NCBI GenBank assembly: GCA_965197675.1
Contig: OZ240221.1
Location: forward strand, 434,001-498,000
Source: G965197675 sp965197675
GTDB lineage: Bacteria > Chloroflexota > Dehalococcoidia > Plut-88900
Length of the DNA stretch: 64,000 nucleotides
Reading direction: 5' to 3'
The notes under the pieces were generated by a model. That model did no database searches. It saw nothing but the letters and a program-made list of their open reading frames with translations, and had not been told where the DNA came from. Position 1 is the stretch's first letter. Every line of letters starts with the position of its first letter. Below are positions 41,975 through 50,807 of the stretch, one piece after another. The position numbers and the translations under genes are program-made.

Positions 41975-42727
41975 GTGTTTAAGGGTAAAGTAGCTCTGGT
42001 TACGGGTGGCAGTTCCGGCATGGGAAGGGCTGCCGCTTTGATCTTTGCGAGAGAGGGAGCCAAGGTTGTCATAGCCGACGTTGATGTTCAGGGTGGGGAA
42101 GGGGTGGCGGAGGAAATTGGGGAGTCGGGCGGCGAGGCAGTTTTTGCAAAAACCGATATATCCAAACCATCAGACGTGCGGACCATGGTGGACAGAGCGG
42201 TGGAGACTTATGGGCGATTGGACTGTGCGCTGAACAACGCCGCTGTCGAGGGAGCCATAGCCCTCACCCATGAATACCCGATGGAAAGCTGGGCCGAGGT
42301 TATGGGAGTTAATCTCAAGGGAACATGGCTTTGCATGAAATACGAGATTCCCCAGATGCTAAAGCAGGGAGGTGGCTCCATCGTCAATACCTCATCGACT
42401 ATGGGACTGCTGGGTGGGTCTCACATGTCAGTCTACACGGCCAGCAAGCATGCTATTCTAGGGCTTACCAAGACTGCGGCCATCGAATATGCCAGATCAG
42501 GCATTCGGATCAACGCAGTGTGCGCCGGAACTATGGACACTCCAATGATCGAACGCGTGAGGGCGCTCAACCCAGAGGAAGAGGCTCAGCAGATAGGAGA
42601 TACTCCTTTAGGGAGGGCCGCAGACCCTAAGGAGGTGGCGGAGGCGGCGGTGTGGCTCTGCTCTGATGCGGCCTCCTTCGTGACTGGGCACGCCATGTCC
42701 GCAGACGGCGGCTATGTGTGTCAGTAA
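41975..42727 (+). CDS. Short-chain dehydrogenase/reductase
   Basis: 250-aa SDR. 'VALVTGGSSGMGRAAALIFAREGAKVVIADVD' is the cofactor site; Asp after beta-2 suggests NAD. Then 'LDCALNNAAVEG', catalytic Ser and Tyr in 'IVNTSSTMGLLGGSHMSVYTASKHAILGLTK', and 'TGHAMSADGGYVCQ' at the end. GTG 41975 places the first strand where the family expects it; the longer frame upstream overlaps the deacetylase and is a chance extension. Likely co-transcribed with the deacetylase gene. Confidence 0.87.
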   Translation: MFKGKVALVTGGSSGMGRAAALIFAREGAKVVIADVDVQGGEGVAEEIGESGGEAVFAKTDISKPSDVRTMVDRAVETYGRLDCALNNAAVEGAIALTHEYPMESWAEVMGVNLKGTWLCMKYEIPQMLKQGGGSIVNTSSTMGLLGGSHMSVYTASKHAILGLTKTAAIEYARSGIRINAVCAGTMDTPMIERVRALNPEEEAQQIGDTPLGRAADPKEVAEAAVWLCSDAASFVTGHAMSADGGYVCQ

Positions 42728-42732
42728 GACGC

Positions 42733-43503
42733 CTACCTCAAACGAGCCAATTGACATCCCCCGTTGACGAGCAGACCTTCACCAGAGACCCACTTTGCAG
42801 CGGGGCTGGCCAGATAACGGACCACCTCGCCAATATCTCTTGGAGTTCCTATACCCAGGGGATACTCCTTGGCCCTTGCCTCTCGATCATCGGACGTCCA
42901 GCCAAAATCACGAGATTCGACGAGGCCCGGCATCACGGCATTGACTCTTATGCCCTTCTCTGACACCTGAGCCGCGAAGGCAGCGGTAATACCCAAGACA
43001 CCTGCCTTGCTGGCATTGTAGGCAGGAGAGCCTCCTTTGTGTCCTTGCTGGGCCTCCTGGGAGCTAATGCTGATTATGCAACCCTTAGCTGCTGCCAGCA
43101 TTGGCTTCAGCGCCGCCTTCGAGCAATAGAAGACACCGCTCAAGTTAACCGCTATTGTCCGCTCCCACTCTGCGTCGGGCAGGTCCCAGGCATTGCCCGG
43201 CGGTGCGTCGATGCCAGCGTTGTTGACCAATATGTCCAGTCGACCGTACTCCTCCAAGGCCGCGTCGACCAGGGATTGGGCATCTTCGGGGGAGCTGGTG
43301 TCGGTTGACACAGAAATCGACTGGCCTCCGTTGGAACGAATCTCCTGCACTGTGGGAGAGGCGTCCTGAATATCGCCGATAACTATTTTAGCTCCAGCCT
43401 CCGCGAGCACGTGGGCTATCCCTCTACCAATGCCCTGGGCGGCACCTGTGACTATCGCTACTTGCCCATCAAGTCGAGTGGAATTCGAGTGGGTAGAGGT
43501 CAT
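42733..43503 (-). CDS. Short-chain dehydrogenase/reductase
   Basis: About 256 aa. 'VAIVTGAAQGIGRGIAHVLAEAGAKIVIGDIQ' (NAD-type), 'LDILVNNAGIDAPPG', 'CIISISSQEAQQGHKGGSPAYNASKAGVLGIT' (Ser and Y-x3-K), and the terminal 'WVSGEGLLVNGG'. ATG 43503 begins MTSTHSN; it lies inside the 3' end of the SelA-fold gene, so the two are coupled. Convergent with the preceding SDR; the two differ clearly in sequence. Confidence 0.87.
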   Translation of the reverse strand: MTSTHSNSTRLDGQVAIVTGAAQGIGRGIAHVLAEAGAKIVIGDIQDASPTVQEIRSNGGQSISVSTDTSSPEDAQSLVDAALEEYGRLDILVNNAGIDAPPGNAWDLPDAEWERTIAVNLSGVFYCSKAALKPMLAAAKGCIISISSQEAQQGHKGGSPAYNASKAGVLGITAAFAAQVSEKGIRVNAVMPGLVESRDFGWTSDDREARAKEYPLGIGTPRDIGEVVRYLASPAAKWVSGEGLLVNGGCQLARLR

Positions 43504-43507
43504 CCCG

Positions 43508-44668
43508 TCAGCCTTCAAGGACTTCCCGGAGCCTTCTAGCGACTATCTGTTCTTCTCCTTCATGGAGAGTCTGAGTGGCTAACAGTATGGTCTTCTCGTA
43601 GCCATCCAAAGAGCCTATTTGAATCCAGATGCTAGGGTCGCCCCCCCTCATGGACTTCTCTACCTCAGCGGCAGTTATTCCTAGTGCGTCTTCGTCCAAC
43701 GTAATCTTGAGAGACATCCAGGGCAAACCCTTGAAAAACCCCTGCTCGACCTGAATGTGAGGTATCCCACTTATGGATTCTGCGATGACTTCAAAGCGCC
43801 TCTCCTGGATTCGCAATCGCTCTTCATGGTCTGAGTTGAACCATTCTCTCAGGGCAACGACGGTTGCAATCACTTCCTGGCGGTCCAGTTTATAGCCCCT
43901 GCCGAACCCCTCGAAGCCACGGTTGTCTGGGGTTTCGTAAGCAATGAATCCGTTAAGGGCGGCTGCCTCTACTAGCCCCTTCTTGCCGCACATGAAGCCT
44001 GCTGAGTTGGGCCCGCCAATGTACTTGGAACTGACGCACACCGAGTCTGCTCCACTCTGAGCAAGGTTGGTAAGCCGCTCTAAGGGGTAGGCCTGATATG
44101 CGGCGTCCACCAGGACGGGGACTCCACGGTCATGGGCTATATCCAAGGTTTCCTTCAGTGTGAGTACACCTTTCGTTGGCTCAAGGTGGGCAGCATACAA
44201 GATGCCGGCGGTATCTGGACCGATGGCATCCTCCAACTGGTCGTGAGTGGCGCCTTGCTCATCTCCAACTTCAAGGAGGATACCTCCCGCCACGGTCACG
44301 CAGCGGTCATAGTGATAACGCATGGCCTTCTGAATGAGGAACTGGTTCTTCATGCCAGTCGTGTCGGGGAGGCGGTGTATATATTCTCGATTGGTGCCGG
44401 CCATGGCAGCGGCGGCGCTCAGTGCAAGGGCGGCGAAACATCCAGAGGTCACGAGGGCGGCTTCTGCTCCAAGCATGTCGGAGATGGCCTTACCAGACTT
44501 CTCCAGCAGGTCTTCCATGCTAACGAAGGTGTGATTGGCCTCCTCCATGGCCTGCTGAATCTCGGGTTGAAGTATGGAGCCGCCCAGCATTGTGGCTCCA
44601 CCCATAGCGTTTACTATTCGCTTTACTCCCAGCTCTTTGTAAACACTGGGAAGCTCGGTCTTGACCAT
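43508..44668 (-). CDS. SelA-superfamily PLP-dependent enzyme (not selenocysteine synthase)
   Basis: About 386 aa fold-type I PLP protein. 'RIVNAMGGATMLGGSILQPEIQQAM' resembles the SelA/DgaE N-terminal segment. 'LVTSGCFAALALSAAAAMAGT' is the phosphate-binding turn, 'VPVLVDAAYQAYPLERL' carries the PLP Asp, and 'VCVSSKYIGGPNSAGFMCGKK' the Schiff-base Lys. It lacks the N-terminal tRNA-binding extension of true SelA (about 460 aa) and is better seen as an ammonia-lyase or aldolase-like relative. Starts at ATG 44668 after GGAGG; its end overlaps the SDR start. Confidence 0.8.
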   Translation of the reverse strand: MVKTELPSVYKELGVKRIVNAMGGATMLGGSILQPEIQQAMEEANHTFVSMEDLLEKSGKAISDMLGAEAALVTSGCFAALALSAAAAMAGTNREYIHRLPDTTGMKNQFLIQKAMRYHYDRCVTVAGGILLEVGDEQGATHDQLEDAIGPDTAGILYAAHLEPTKGVLTLKETLDIAHDRGVPVLVDAAYQAYPLERLTNLAQSGADSVCVSSKYIGGPNSAGFMCGKKGLVEAAALNGFIAYETPDNRGFEGFGRGYKLDRQEVIATVVALREWFNSDHEERLRIQERRFEVIAESISGIPHIQVEQGFFKGLPWMSLKITLDEDALGITAAEVEKSMRGGDPSIWIQIGSLDGYEKTILLATQTLHEGEEQIVARRLREVLEG

Positions 44669-44885
44669 GATCAATTCCTCCAGAGACAGTTTACAGAGGG
44701 TGGATAGAAAAGAGCAAAGACCTCGGTAACTTTGGCATTGAGAAGCGTATTCTATCTCAGTAATATGGGTGCGTCAATTTAAGGGGCAATTAGATACTTG
44801 ACACACCCATACATTTGTTTTACAATTTGCGTGTAGCAGAGAGGAAAAGCTGCTGGAAACGCACAATCTCACCTTTCACAAAGTT

Positions 44886-45844
44886 ATGCGATGGACAGAC
44901 GAAGAATGCCGAGAGTATCTAGTAAAGATGCGATGGCCCAACGGCCCACATTGCCCCAAGTGTGGTGTTAATAGTCCTTATAAACTAACACGCAAGACTA
45001 CTACCAAGAACGCCGTCCGCACCCTCTACAAGTGTCGAGACTGTAAGCGCCAGTTCTCTGCCACAGTAGGTACTATCTTTGAGGACAGCCACATTCCACT
45101 GCACAAGTGGTTCGCAGGGATATTCCTCATGTGCTCGTCTAAGAAGGGTATCAGTGCCCACCAACTACATCGGAGTCTGGACATTACCTACAAGTCGGCA
45201 TGGTTCATGTGTCATAGAGTCCGAAAGGCTATGTCTGGCAATGGTGCTGTCAGGCTCATGAGTGGGATTATCGAAGCCGACGAAACGTACCTCTACCCTA
45301 AGCGACAACGCGGCTCTAAGGCGCACCACGAACGGATTAAAGACGAAATTCAGATGGGATTCGACCCAGGCCAAAGCGTAAGGGACCATACGAAGGGAAA
45401 ACTGTTGTCTTTGGCATGGTTGAGCGTGGCGGTCAGATCAAGACAATGAAGGTTCCTGAAGCCACTGGCCGGACTCTCCGACCTATCATATTAAAGACAA
45501 TCGACTTGGAGAAGTCTCGGCTAGTGACTGATGGAAGCCCTGCTTATAGGCGCATAAAGGACTACCTGCCCCACGATGCCATTGACCACGAAGTTGAGTA
45601 TGTCAGAGATGACATCCACACGCAGAACATCGACAGCTTTTGGAGCAACCTAAAGAGGGGAGTGTATGGAGTCTTCCACCACGTTAGTGAGGGTCACCTG
45701 TCGATGTACTTGCGTGAGTTCGACTTCCGGTTTAACCGGCGGAAGGTTTCGGATTCTGAACGGTTCGCCCTTTTGATGTCTCAGACCCAGGGACGACTTC
45801 TTTGGTACTGTCGGACTCCTCAGCCTGAGAACCCGTTCGCTTAG
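44886..45844 (+). pseudogene. IS1595 (ISXO2-like) transposase, frame broken at an A-run
   Basis: The N-terminal half has the zinc ribbon 'CPKCG ... YKCRDCKRQFSATVGTIFEDSHIPLHKWF' and the first catalytic Asp in 'GIIEADETYL'. The C-terminal half, in the -1 frame, has 'KSRLVTDGSPAYRRI' (second Asp) and 'DDIHTQNIDSFWSNLKRGVYGVFHHV' (Asn/Lys motif). The shift falls at 45398-45401 (GGGAAAACTG): four As where five would give continuous T-K-G-K-T-V-V-F-G-M. Either one A was lost (mutation or assembly error) or a -1 slip on the A-run makes full-length enzyme. The rest of the gene is well preserved. Confidence 0.85.
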
Positions 45845-45940
45845 GAACCTTCACCAAAGACTCTATCGCCTCATCAAAAGATAGCGGATACAGCGACACG
45901 CTAGTATCATCTCGCGATTGCTTTCTTTGCCGCGCATCAC

Positions 45941-46789
45941 TCACAGCTTTTCTGCCATGGCCATAATAGCCCCTTTCGCCACCTCAAAGAGTGTATGGGC
46001 TTCCCCCTCATCCAAGGACATTTCTGGGTGCATTATGAGGTTACGATCATGATCCTTGACCTGTTGAAGAATCTCAGCAATTCTCGTTGCGTCATGGTTA
46101 TTGGATTTCCGAAGCTCGGCAATATAGGCACCCCAGTTGTCTAGAGAGTTCATCTTCTTTTTGCTTACTTTCTCGTAGTACTGATGCATCACTGCCTCAG
46201 TGGCTCTCACAATGTGAAAGGCACTAGCAGTCCCCATCCCAAAGGCAAGACACCTCCCGCTTTGCCTGATTTCCTTCAGCGCGAAATCGGAAAGCTTGTC
46301 CTTTAATCCCACCGGAATGACATTCTCAGCATTATCTACTAAATCTGGCACTGAGTAAATGCCTGTTGTGGTGACTACATATGCCGCAAGTGATTGAAGT
46401 TCAGCATTCAACACTGTCTGAAAATCAAGGGCCTTGCGGATAATGGCGGACACATCTGTTTGGAGTTGAGCATTTTTGCTGTCGATAGGGCTTGTAAAAT
46501 CCACTTGCCCAAATTTTTGTGCCCCGAAGCCGCTAAACAGCCCATCGATGAGGTTTTGCAGCTCTTCTCCTACTGGTTGTGCCACCTTTAAGGATGGGAA
46601 TGCTAATAGGCTTTGCAGAGTGGGCCTTAGCCCAGCACATGCTGTAATAATGCTACTGACTGATACCTCGTAGACACGAAGGATGGTTAGGGCATTAAGT
46701 TGGTGCCCTGATTGATAGAAGAACGGAATGTTGAGCTTATCCATGTTTGTATAGCTGGTTGGCAATACTGCCCAGTATTGATTAATCAT
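45941..46789 (-). CDS. Passenger protein with C-terminal HEPN-like domain
   Basis: 282 aa, carried inside the IS1595 element. The N-terminal about 180 residues are not recognised. The C-terminal third, from 'FHIVRATEAVMHQYYEKVSKKKMNSLDNWGAYIAELRK' to 'LQQVKDHDRNLIMHPEMSLDEGEAHTLFEVAKGAI', is helical and contains R-N-L-I-M-H, the R-N-x3-H motif of HEPN ribonucleases and HEPN toxin domains. ATG 46789 follows AGGAGG; that ribosome site abuts the right inverted repeat. No partner nucleotidyltransferase is encoded in the element. An RNase toxin or defence role is inferred, not shown. Confidence 0.75.
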   Translation of the reverse strand: MINQYWAVLPTSYTNMDKLNIPFFYQSGHQLNALTILRVYEVSVSSIITACAGLRPTLQSLLAFPSLKVAQPVGEELQNLIDGLFSGFGAQKFGQVDFTSPIDSKNAQLQTDVSAIIRKALDFQTVLNAELQSLAAYVVTTTGIYSVPDLVDNAENVIPVGLKDKLSDFALKEIRQSGRCLAFGMGTASAFHIVRATEAVMHQYYEKVSKKKMNSLDNWGAYIAELRKSNNHDATRIAEILQQVKDHDRNLIMHPEMSLDEGEAHTLFEVAKGAIMAMAEKL

Positions 46790-46849
46790 ACAAGTTGCCT
46801 CCTGGTGTGTCAAGTATCTAATGTCAATTTAAGGAGAGAGCCTAGATTC

Positions 46850-47270
46850 TCCACCTCCAACACCCCTCTCCCTCGATGGCCTGTCTCAGAAAGGCAAACG
46901 CCTTGGGCCCACTCACTCAGGTAGGTTTTTGTATCTGGGGGACATTCATCTCGTTCAACACCCCTCTCCTGGATTCCCGTGTCAAGCACGAGAATGACGG
47001 AAAAGAGGGTGGCAGGGGAATGACCTGCCTGCTGCAGGCAGGAGGTATAGGGAGTGAGGACATCCTTCCCTTCGACTACGCTCAGGGTGAGCGGAGACAC
47101 TTCAACTCTCGTTCATGTGGTTTCCTTCGGTAAACTCAGGATAAACTCTAAGCTCACCCTGAGCGGGGATGATATCCCAGTCGGCCCTGCTCATCCCCGT
47201 ATCAAGTAGGGGTAAGGGTCTAACTTTCCCACGAGATAAAAAGGGGCCGGGGAATTTTGTAGACAGGCAG
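46850..47270. repeat. Dispersed-repeat cluster beside the IS1595 element
   Basis: Gene-free. Family 2 repeat at about 46912-46942, family 1 hairpin at about 46973-47000, the CCTGCCTGCTGCAGGCAGG palindrome near 47024-47042, and family 3 runs (47068-47098 and about 47125-47165). The pieces come in the same order as in the other clusters. Confidence 0.7.
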
Positions 47271-47379
47271 AGGGTCTGCAAGCGTCTGGCGAAATGCCAA
47301 CTCACAGACCCTCTGCCTCCGTGCGGAATCTTGGACTGACAGGGTTACAACTCGCAGTGATCTTAGCCGAGGATGGAGG

Positions 47380-47853
47380 TTACTCCCTCGAACTACGAGC
47401 CGCTACTATTCCGGCAAGGAAGTAAAGAGATGGAGCTCCGAAGAGTAAGGTGGCGAAACCTGCTACTACGATTATGATGCCTGCGCCAATGGCCATGTCC
47501 GTCAATCCAAATCCTATAACAGCCTGATTAAGGGCCGAGCGCAAAGCGACGCCATCGATAAAGGATGCTCTTCTGGGGTCGTCCCGCGCCAACTGACTGT
47601 AAGGGCCCCAGGTTCCTAGGGTGTGATTCTTTATTGCGTCTGCCTGCGCCCTAGCCGTATGGGGGTCATCAACGAGCACTCCCGGGATGCTGGCATCTTG
47701 GCTGGTGAAAATCTGCTCTGCAATCAACTCGGTCCTGATTTCATCCCTTGTGGCCACGCCTTTAGCCAGGAAAAAGGAGCCGGCTGCCAACAATGCCAGG
47801 CCAATTATGACGGTAGATAACCAGGGCCCATGACGTTTCAGTGTCCAACTCAT
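47380..47853 (-). CDS. Small membrane protein of unknown function
   Basis: About 157 aa, not recognised. An N-terminal membrane segment ('WLSTVIIGLALLAAGSFFLAKGVA') is followed by an extracytoplasmic stretch of about 75 polar residues, then two C-terminal membrane segments ('MAIGAGIIIVVAGFATLLFGA' and 'SLYFLAGIVAA'). The start at ATG 47853 follows AGGAGG at good spacing, and base composition matches the neighbouring genes, so the gene looks real. It stands alone between two repeat clusters. Confidence 0.7.
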   Translation of the reverse strand: MSWTLKRHGPWLSTVIIGLALLAAGSFFLAKGVATRDEIRTELIAEQIFTSQDASIPGVLVDDPHTARAQADAIKNHTLGTWGPYSQLARDDPRRASFIDGVALRSALNQAVIGFGLTDMAIGAGIIIVVAGFATLLFGAPSLYFLAGIVAARSSRE

Positions 47854-47999
47854 GCTATCCTCCTTTCCAGGTACTACTTCGGTTAACACAGTTCATCCGT
47901 TACCCTTTGCACTTGCGGTCAATGCTCACATCTTGCTTAGACGCTCCTAGATTTTTTGTCTAAGGGGGTATTGTACAACCTGCCCGTGACGTGGTTGTG

Positions 48000-48330
48000 A
48001 GTAGACCGCATCTGGATGTGAAAAGGTTGTGAATGTGGTTGCCTAAGGGGAGGATGGGGCGGGGAGAAGGGGCTGCCCCCTCTCCCCCTAGAGTCTGTCT
48101 CAGACAGGCAACCGCCTTGGGGGCGCCTGCCTGTCCGGCGGCAGGCCCCTGGAATCCCGTGTCAAGCACGGGAATGACTGGAAAGAGGGGATGGCAGTGG
48201 AATGACCTGCCTGCAGCAGGCAGGCGGCATAGGGGGTGAGAGCACCCTTCCCTTCGACTACGCTCAGGGTAAACTTTAAGCTCAGGGTGAGCGGAGATAC
48301 TTCGACCCTTGAGAGAAAAGGGGCCGGGGG
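48000..48330. repeat. Dispersed-repeat cluster
   Basis: Gene-free. Family 1 hairpin at about 48151-48180, the palindrome CCTGCCTGCAGCAGGCAGG near 48207-48226, and family 3 runs at 48249-48295. A low-complexity G-rich stretch, GGGGAGGATGGGGCGGGGAG, precedes them at about 48047. Confidence 0.65.
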
Positions 48331-48448
48331 CTTTTATAGTCGCTATTTTGACATAGGCATGTCCCAAAGGTAAACTTGCAATACGTCCTCGTTGGCCTGA
48401 TGATGGTATCTAAACATTAAGGTTAGAGGTCGTCGTTAAGGAGGGGAT

Positions 48449-49603
48449 ATGGTTTTCAAATCAGTTGATGCGGATTCTCACATTTTGGAGCCGGGTGACC
48501 TGTGGGAGAAGAACATCGAGCCGGAGTACAGAGATCGGGCCATTCGCCTTCTAAAGGATGCAGATGGAGTCGATTACATCGATATGGATGGAAAGTCTTC
48601 ACCACTGCTTCCGAAGGGCACCTTAGCCGAATTATCGGCTGCCGGGCAACCAGCCGAAGATCTGGGAGGCCGCTTCCGCAATGGAACGATTGGCTATGAG
48701 GAGGCGAGGAGCACTGTCGCTCCCGGGGCTAAAGACCCTCACGAACGTATCAAGCTTATGGACAGCGAAGGCACCGATGTCACACTACTGTACCCTTCCA
48801 TCGGGCTCAGCTCGGACGCCATAATCGATGATCCCAAACTCGCCGCAGCTCACAGCAGAGTGTATAACGATTGGATCGTGGACTTTTGCGGACCCTATCC
48901 TGACCGCTTGATACCCGTAGCCCACATCCCCATGTTAGACATAGATGAAGCTGTCAAGGAGTTCAGAAGGGCCGCCAAGATGGGTATGAAGAGTCTGTTC
49001 TTCAGTATCTGGCCACCTAAGGGAAGGTCCTTCGGAGACACCTACTATGACCCTCTATGGGCTGAAGCTCAGGATGCGGAGATACCCATTGCCATTCATG
49101 TTATCAATGCTTCCAGTGCGTCAGCGCTCCACCAGTTTCCTACCTACGTGAGGGCCCCAGGAATCACGGAATGGTACTTCGAAGTGATGCTTAGCCTCGA
49201 TGTAGTTACAACTTTCACTGCCATGCTGAATGGCGGGACGTTGGAGCGATTTCCCAACCTCCAAGTAGCTCTGTTGGAGTCGGGATGTGGATGGATAGCC
49301 CACTGGCTGGATAGGATGGATGAGTTCTACGAGCGCGATTATTGGGACACCCCCATGAAGATGAAGCCCAGTGAGTATTTCGCTCGCCAGTGCTCTATAT
49401 CCATGGAACCAGACGAGAAGACTATTCCTGCCATGGCCCAGATCGTCGGGGCAGACAAGATCATGTGGGCCTCCGATTATCCCCACTCGGAGGGACATGT
49501 GGAAACGCTATCGTTGGTGAAGGAGACGCTGAAGCCTCTCCCCACTGAGGACCAACAGAAGATCCTAGGGGAAAATGCCCTCAAGCTATACAAATTAGGA
49601 TAG
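48449..49603 (+). CDS. Amidohydrolase-2 family protein (paralogue of the 40-kb gene)
   Basis: 384 aa. 'VDADSHILEPGDLWEKNIEP' (D-x-H), 'LIPVAHIPMLDIDEAVKEFRR', 'IPIAIHVINASSASALHQF' (His), 'LLESGCGWIAHWLDRMDEFYE' (His) and 'IMWASDYPHSEGHVETL' (Asp). The similarity to the gene at 39865-41016 runs the full length. ATG 48449 follows AAGGAGGGG. It heads a likely operon with an LLM oxidoreductase and an alcohol dehydrogenase, suggesting a catabolic route in which this enzyme opens or decarboxylates an oxidised intermediate. The route is inferred. Confidence 0.87.
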   Translation: MVFKSVDADSHILEPGDLWEKNIEPEYRDRAIRLLKDADGVDYIDMDGKSSPLLPKGTLAELSAAGQPAEDLGGRFRNGTIGYEEARSTVAPGAKDPHERIKLMDSEGTDVTLLYPSIGLSSDAIIDDPKLAAAHSRVYNDWIVDFCGPYPDRLIPVAHIPMLDIDEAVKEFRRAAKMGMKSLFFSIWPPKGRSFGDTYYDPLWAEAQDAEIPIAIHVINASSASALHQFPTYVRAPGITEWYFEVMLSLDVVTTFTAMLNGGTLERFPNLQVALLESGCGWIAHWLDRMDEFYERDYWDTPMKMKPSEYFARQCSISMEPDEKTIPAMAQIVGADKIMWASDYPHSEGHVETLSLVKETLKPLPTEDQQKILGENALKLYKLG

Positions 49604-49662
49604 CATCGGATAAGTTCTTCCTCGTTTGTTGAACAGGAGCGAATAGAGAACTGGGGGAATCT

Positions 49663-50748
49663 GTGAAGCTAGGTCTGTTCATGATGCCCAGTCATCCTCC
49701 GGAGCGCGGCATATACGAAGGCCATCAGTGGGATTTGGACTATCTGGCTTTGGTAGATGATCTGGGCTACGACGAAGCTTGGATAGGCGAACATATCCTG
49801 GTGCCCTGGGAGCCCTGCCCCGCTCCTGATCTCGTCATTGCGCAGGCCCTGCTGCGGACCAAGAGGATCAAATTGGGCACAGGCGTCCACTGCCTTCCCT
49901 ACCATCATCCGGCTGAACTAGCCCATCGCGTCGCCTATCTGGACCACATGGCCCAGGGGCGCTTGCTCTTCGGCGTAGGTGCCGGAGCGGCCTTCAGCGA
50001 CCTAGTCCTTTTCAATATCGACGGAAAATCCGGACAGCAACGAGAGATGGCCCGCGAAGCCCTGGAGATCATTCTCAAGATATGGGGGGATGAGGGCCCC
50101 TTCGACTACAAGGGCAAATACTGGCACGTAACCATGCCAGATACCATGTACGAGACCCTCAAGTTTCACCTCACCCCTTACCAGAAGCCTCACCCACCCC
50201 TGGGGATTGCGGCAATCACACCCAAATCATCGAGCATGATGGAAGCGGGAAAAAGGGATTGCATAGGCATGAGTCTGGCCTTTAACATCGACTATATAAA
50301 GAGTCAGTGGGAGGCGTACGAAGAGGGCAGTCAAAGCGTCGGGAAGACTCCGTATCGCAGCGCCTGGCGAATAGTGAGGGACGTGTGGGTAGCCGACACC
50401 GATGAAGAAGCTAGAGACTTAGCCCTGAGCGGGATGACGGCCAGGGTGTTCAGAGAGTTTCTTCGGGGAGTGTTCGAGTCAAACAACGCGCTGGGCGCCA
50501 TCAAGCATGACTCTAGGGTTGCCGATGATGAGATAACAGAGGAGTACATGGCTGATCATCAGTGGTTGCTAGGCTCGCCTGAGACTGTTGCCAACAAGCT
50601 GCGCGATCTGTATAACGAGGTGGGCGGTTTTGGTGGGATTCTCGTCCTGGCTTACGACCAGTGGGAGAGGCGAGAGGAGTGGGAGAAGTCGACGCGCTTA
50701 CTGGCGCAAGAGGTAATGCCCAGGGTGGCTGATCTCACGTGCGCCTAA
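49663..50748 (+). CDS. LLM-class flavin-dependent monooxygenase
   Basis: 361-aa luciferase-like protein: 'KLGLFMMPSHPPERG', 'LVDDLGYDEAWIGEHILVPWEPCPAPDLVIAQALLRTKRIKLGTGVHCLPYHHPAELAHRVAYLDHMAQGRLLFGVGAGAAFSDLVLF' are typical of the FMNH2-dependent limonene- or alkanal-type monooxygenase group. 'LLGSPETVANKLRDLYNEVGGFGGILVLAYDQ' ends the barrel. GTG start 49663 with GGGGG upstream. Between an amidohydrolase and an alcohol dehydrogenase. It needs a reduced flavin supplied by a reductase not in this window. Confidence 0.87.
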   Translation: MKLGLFMMPSHPPERGIYEGHQWDLDYLALVDDLGYDEAWIGEHILVPWEPCPAPDLVIAQALLRTKRIKLGTGVHCLPYHHPAELAHRVAYLDHMAQGRLLFGVGAGAAFSDLVLFNIDGKSGQQREMAREALEIILKIWGDEGPFDYKGKYWHVTMPDTMYETLKFHLTPYQKPHPPLGIAAITPKSSSMMEAGKRDCIGMSLAFNIDYIKSQWEAYEEGSQSVGKTPYRSAWRIVRDVWVADTDEEARDLALSGMTARVFREFLRGVFESNNALGAIKHDSRVADDEITEEYMADHQWLLGSPETVANKLRDLYNEVGGFGGILVLAYDQWERREEWEKSTRLLAQEVMPRVADLTCA

Positions 50749-50807
50749 AGCCAACTCCAAAAACGGTGCAATTGATCATGGGTTCACGTCCAACGGGGGT
50801 TAATAAA

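Larger units (their letters stand above)
44785..46822. mobile_element. IS1595-family transposon with passenger gene
   Basis: Perfect 19-bp inverted repeats ATTAGATACTTGACACACC lie at 44789-44807 and, inverted, at 46804-46822. The element is flanked by an identical 12-bp direct repeat, GTCAATTTAAGG (44773-44784 and 46823-46834), which looks like a target duplication. The usual IS1595 duplication is 8 bp, so part of the match may belong to the ends. It encloses a transposase gene (plus strand) and one minus-strand passenger gene. Confidence 0.88.

Noticed and set aside
43508..44668. Selenocysteine synthase (selA) supporting the UGA genes
   Set aside because: The protein lacks the N-terminal tRNA-binding part and its sequence fits non-selenium relatives better, so it cannot be counted as Sec machinery.
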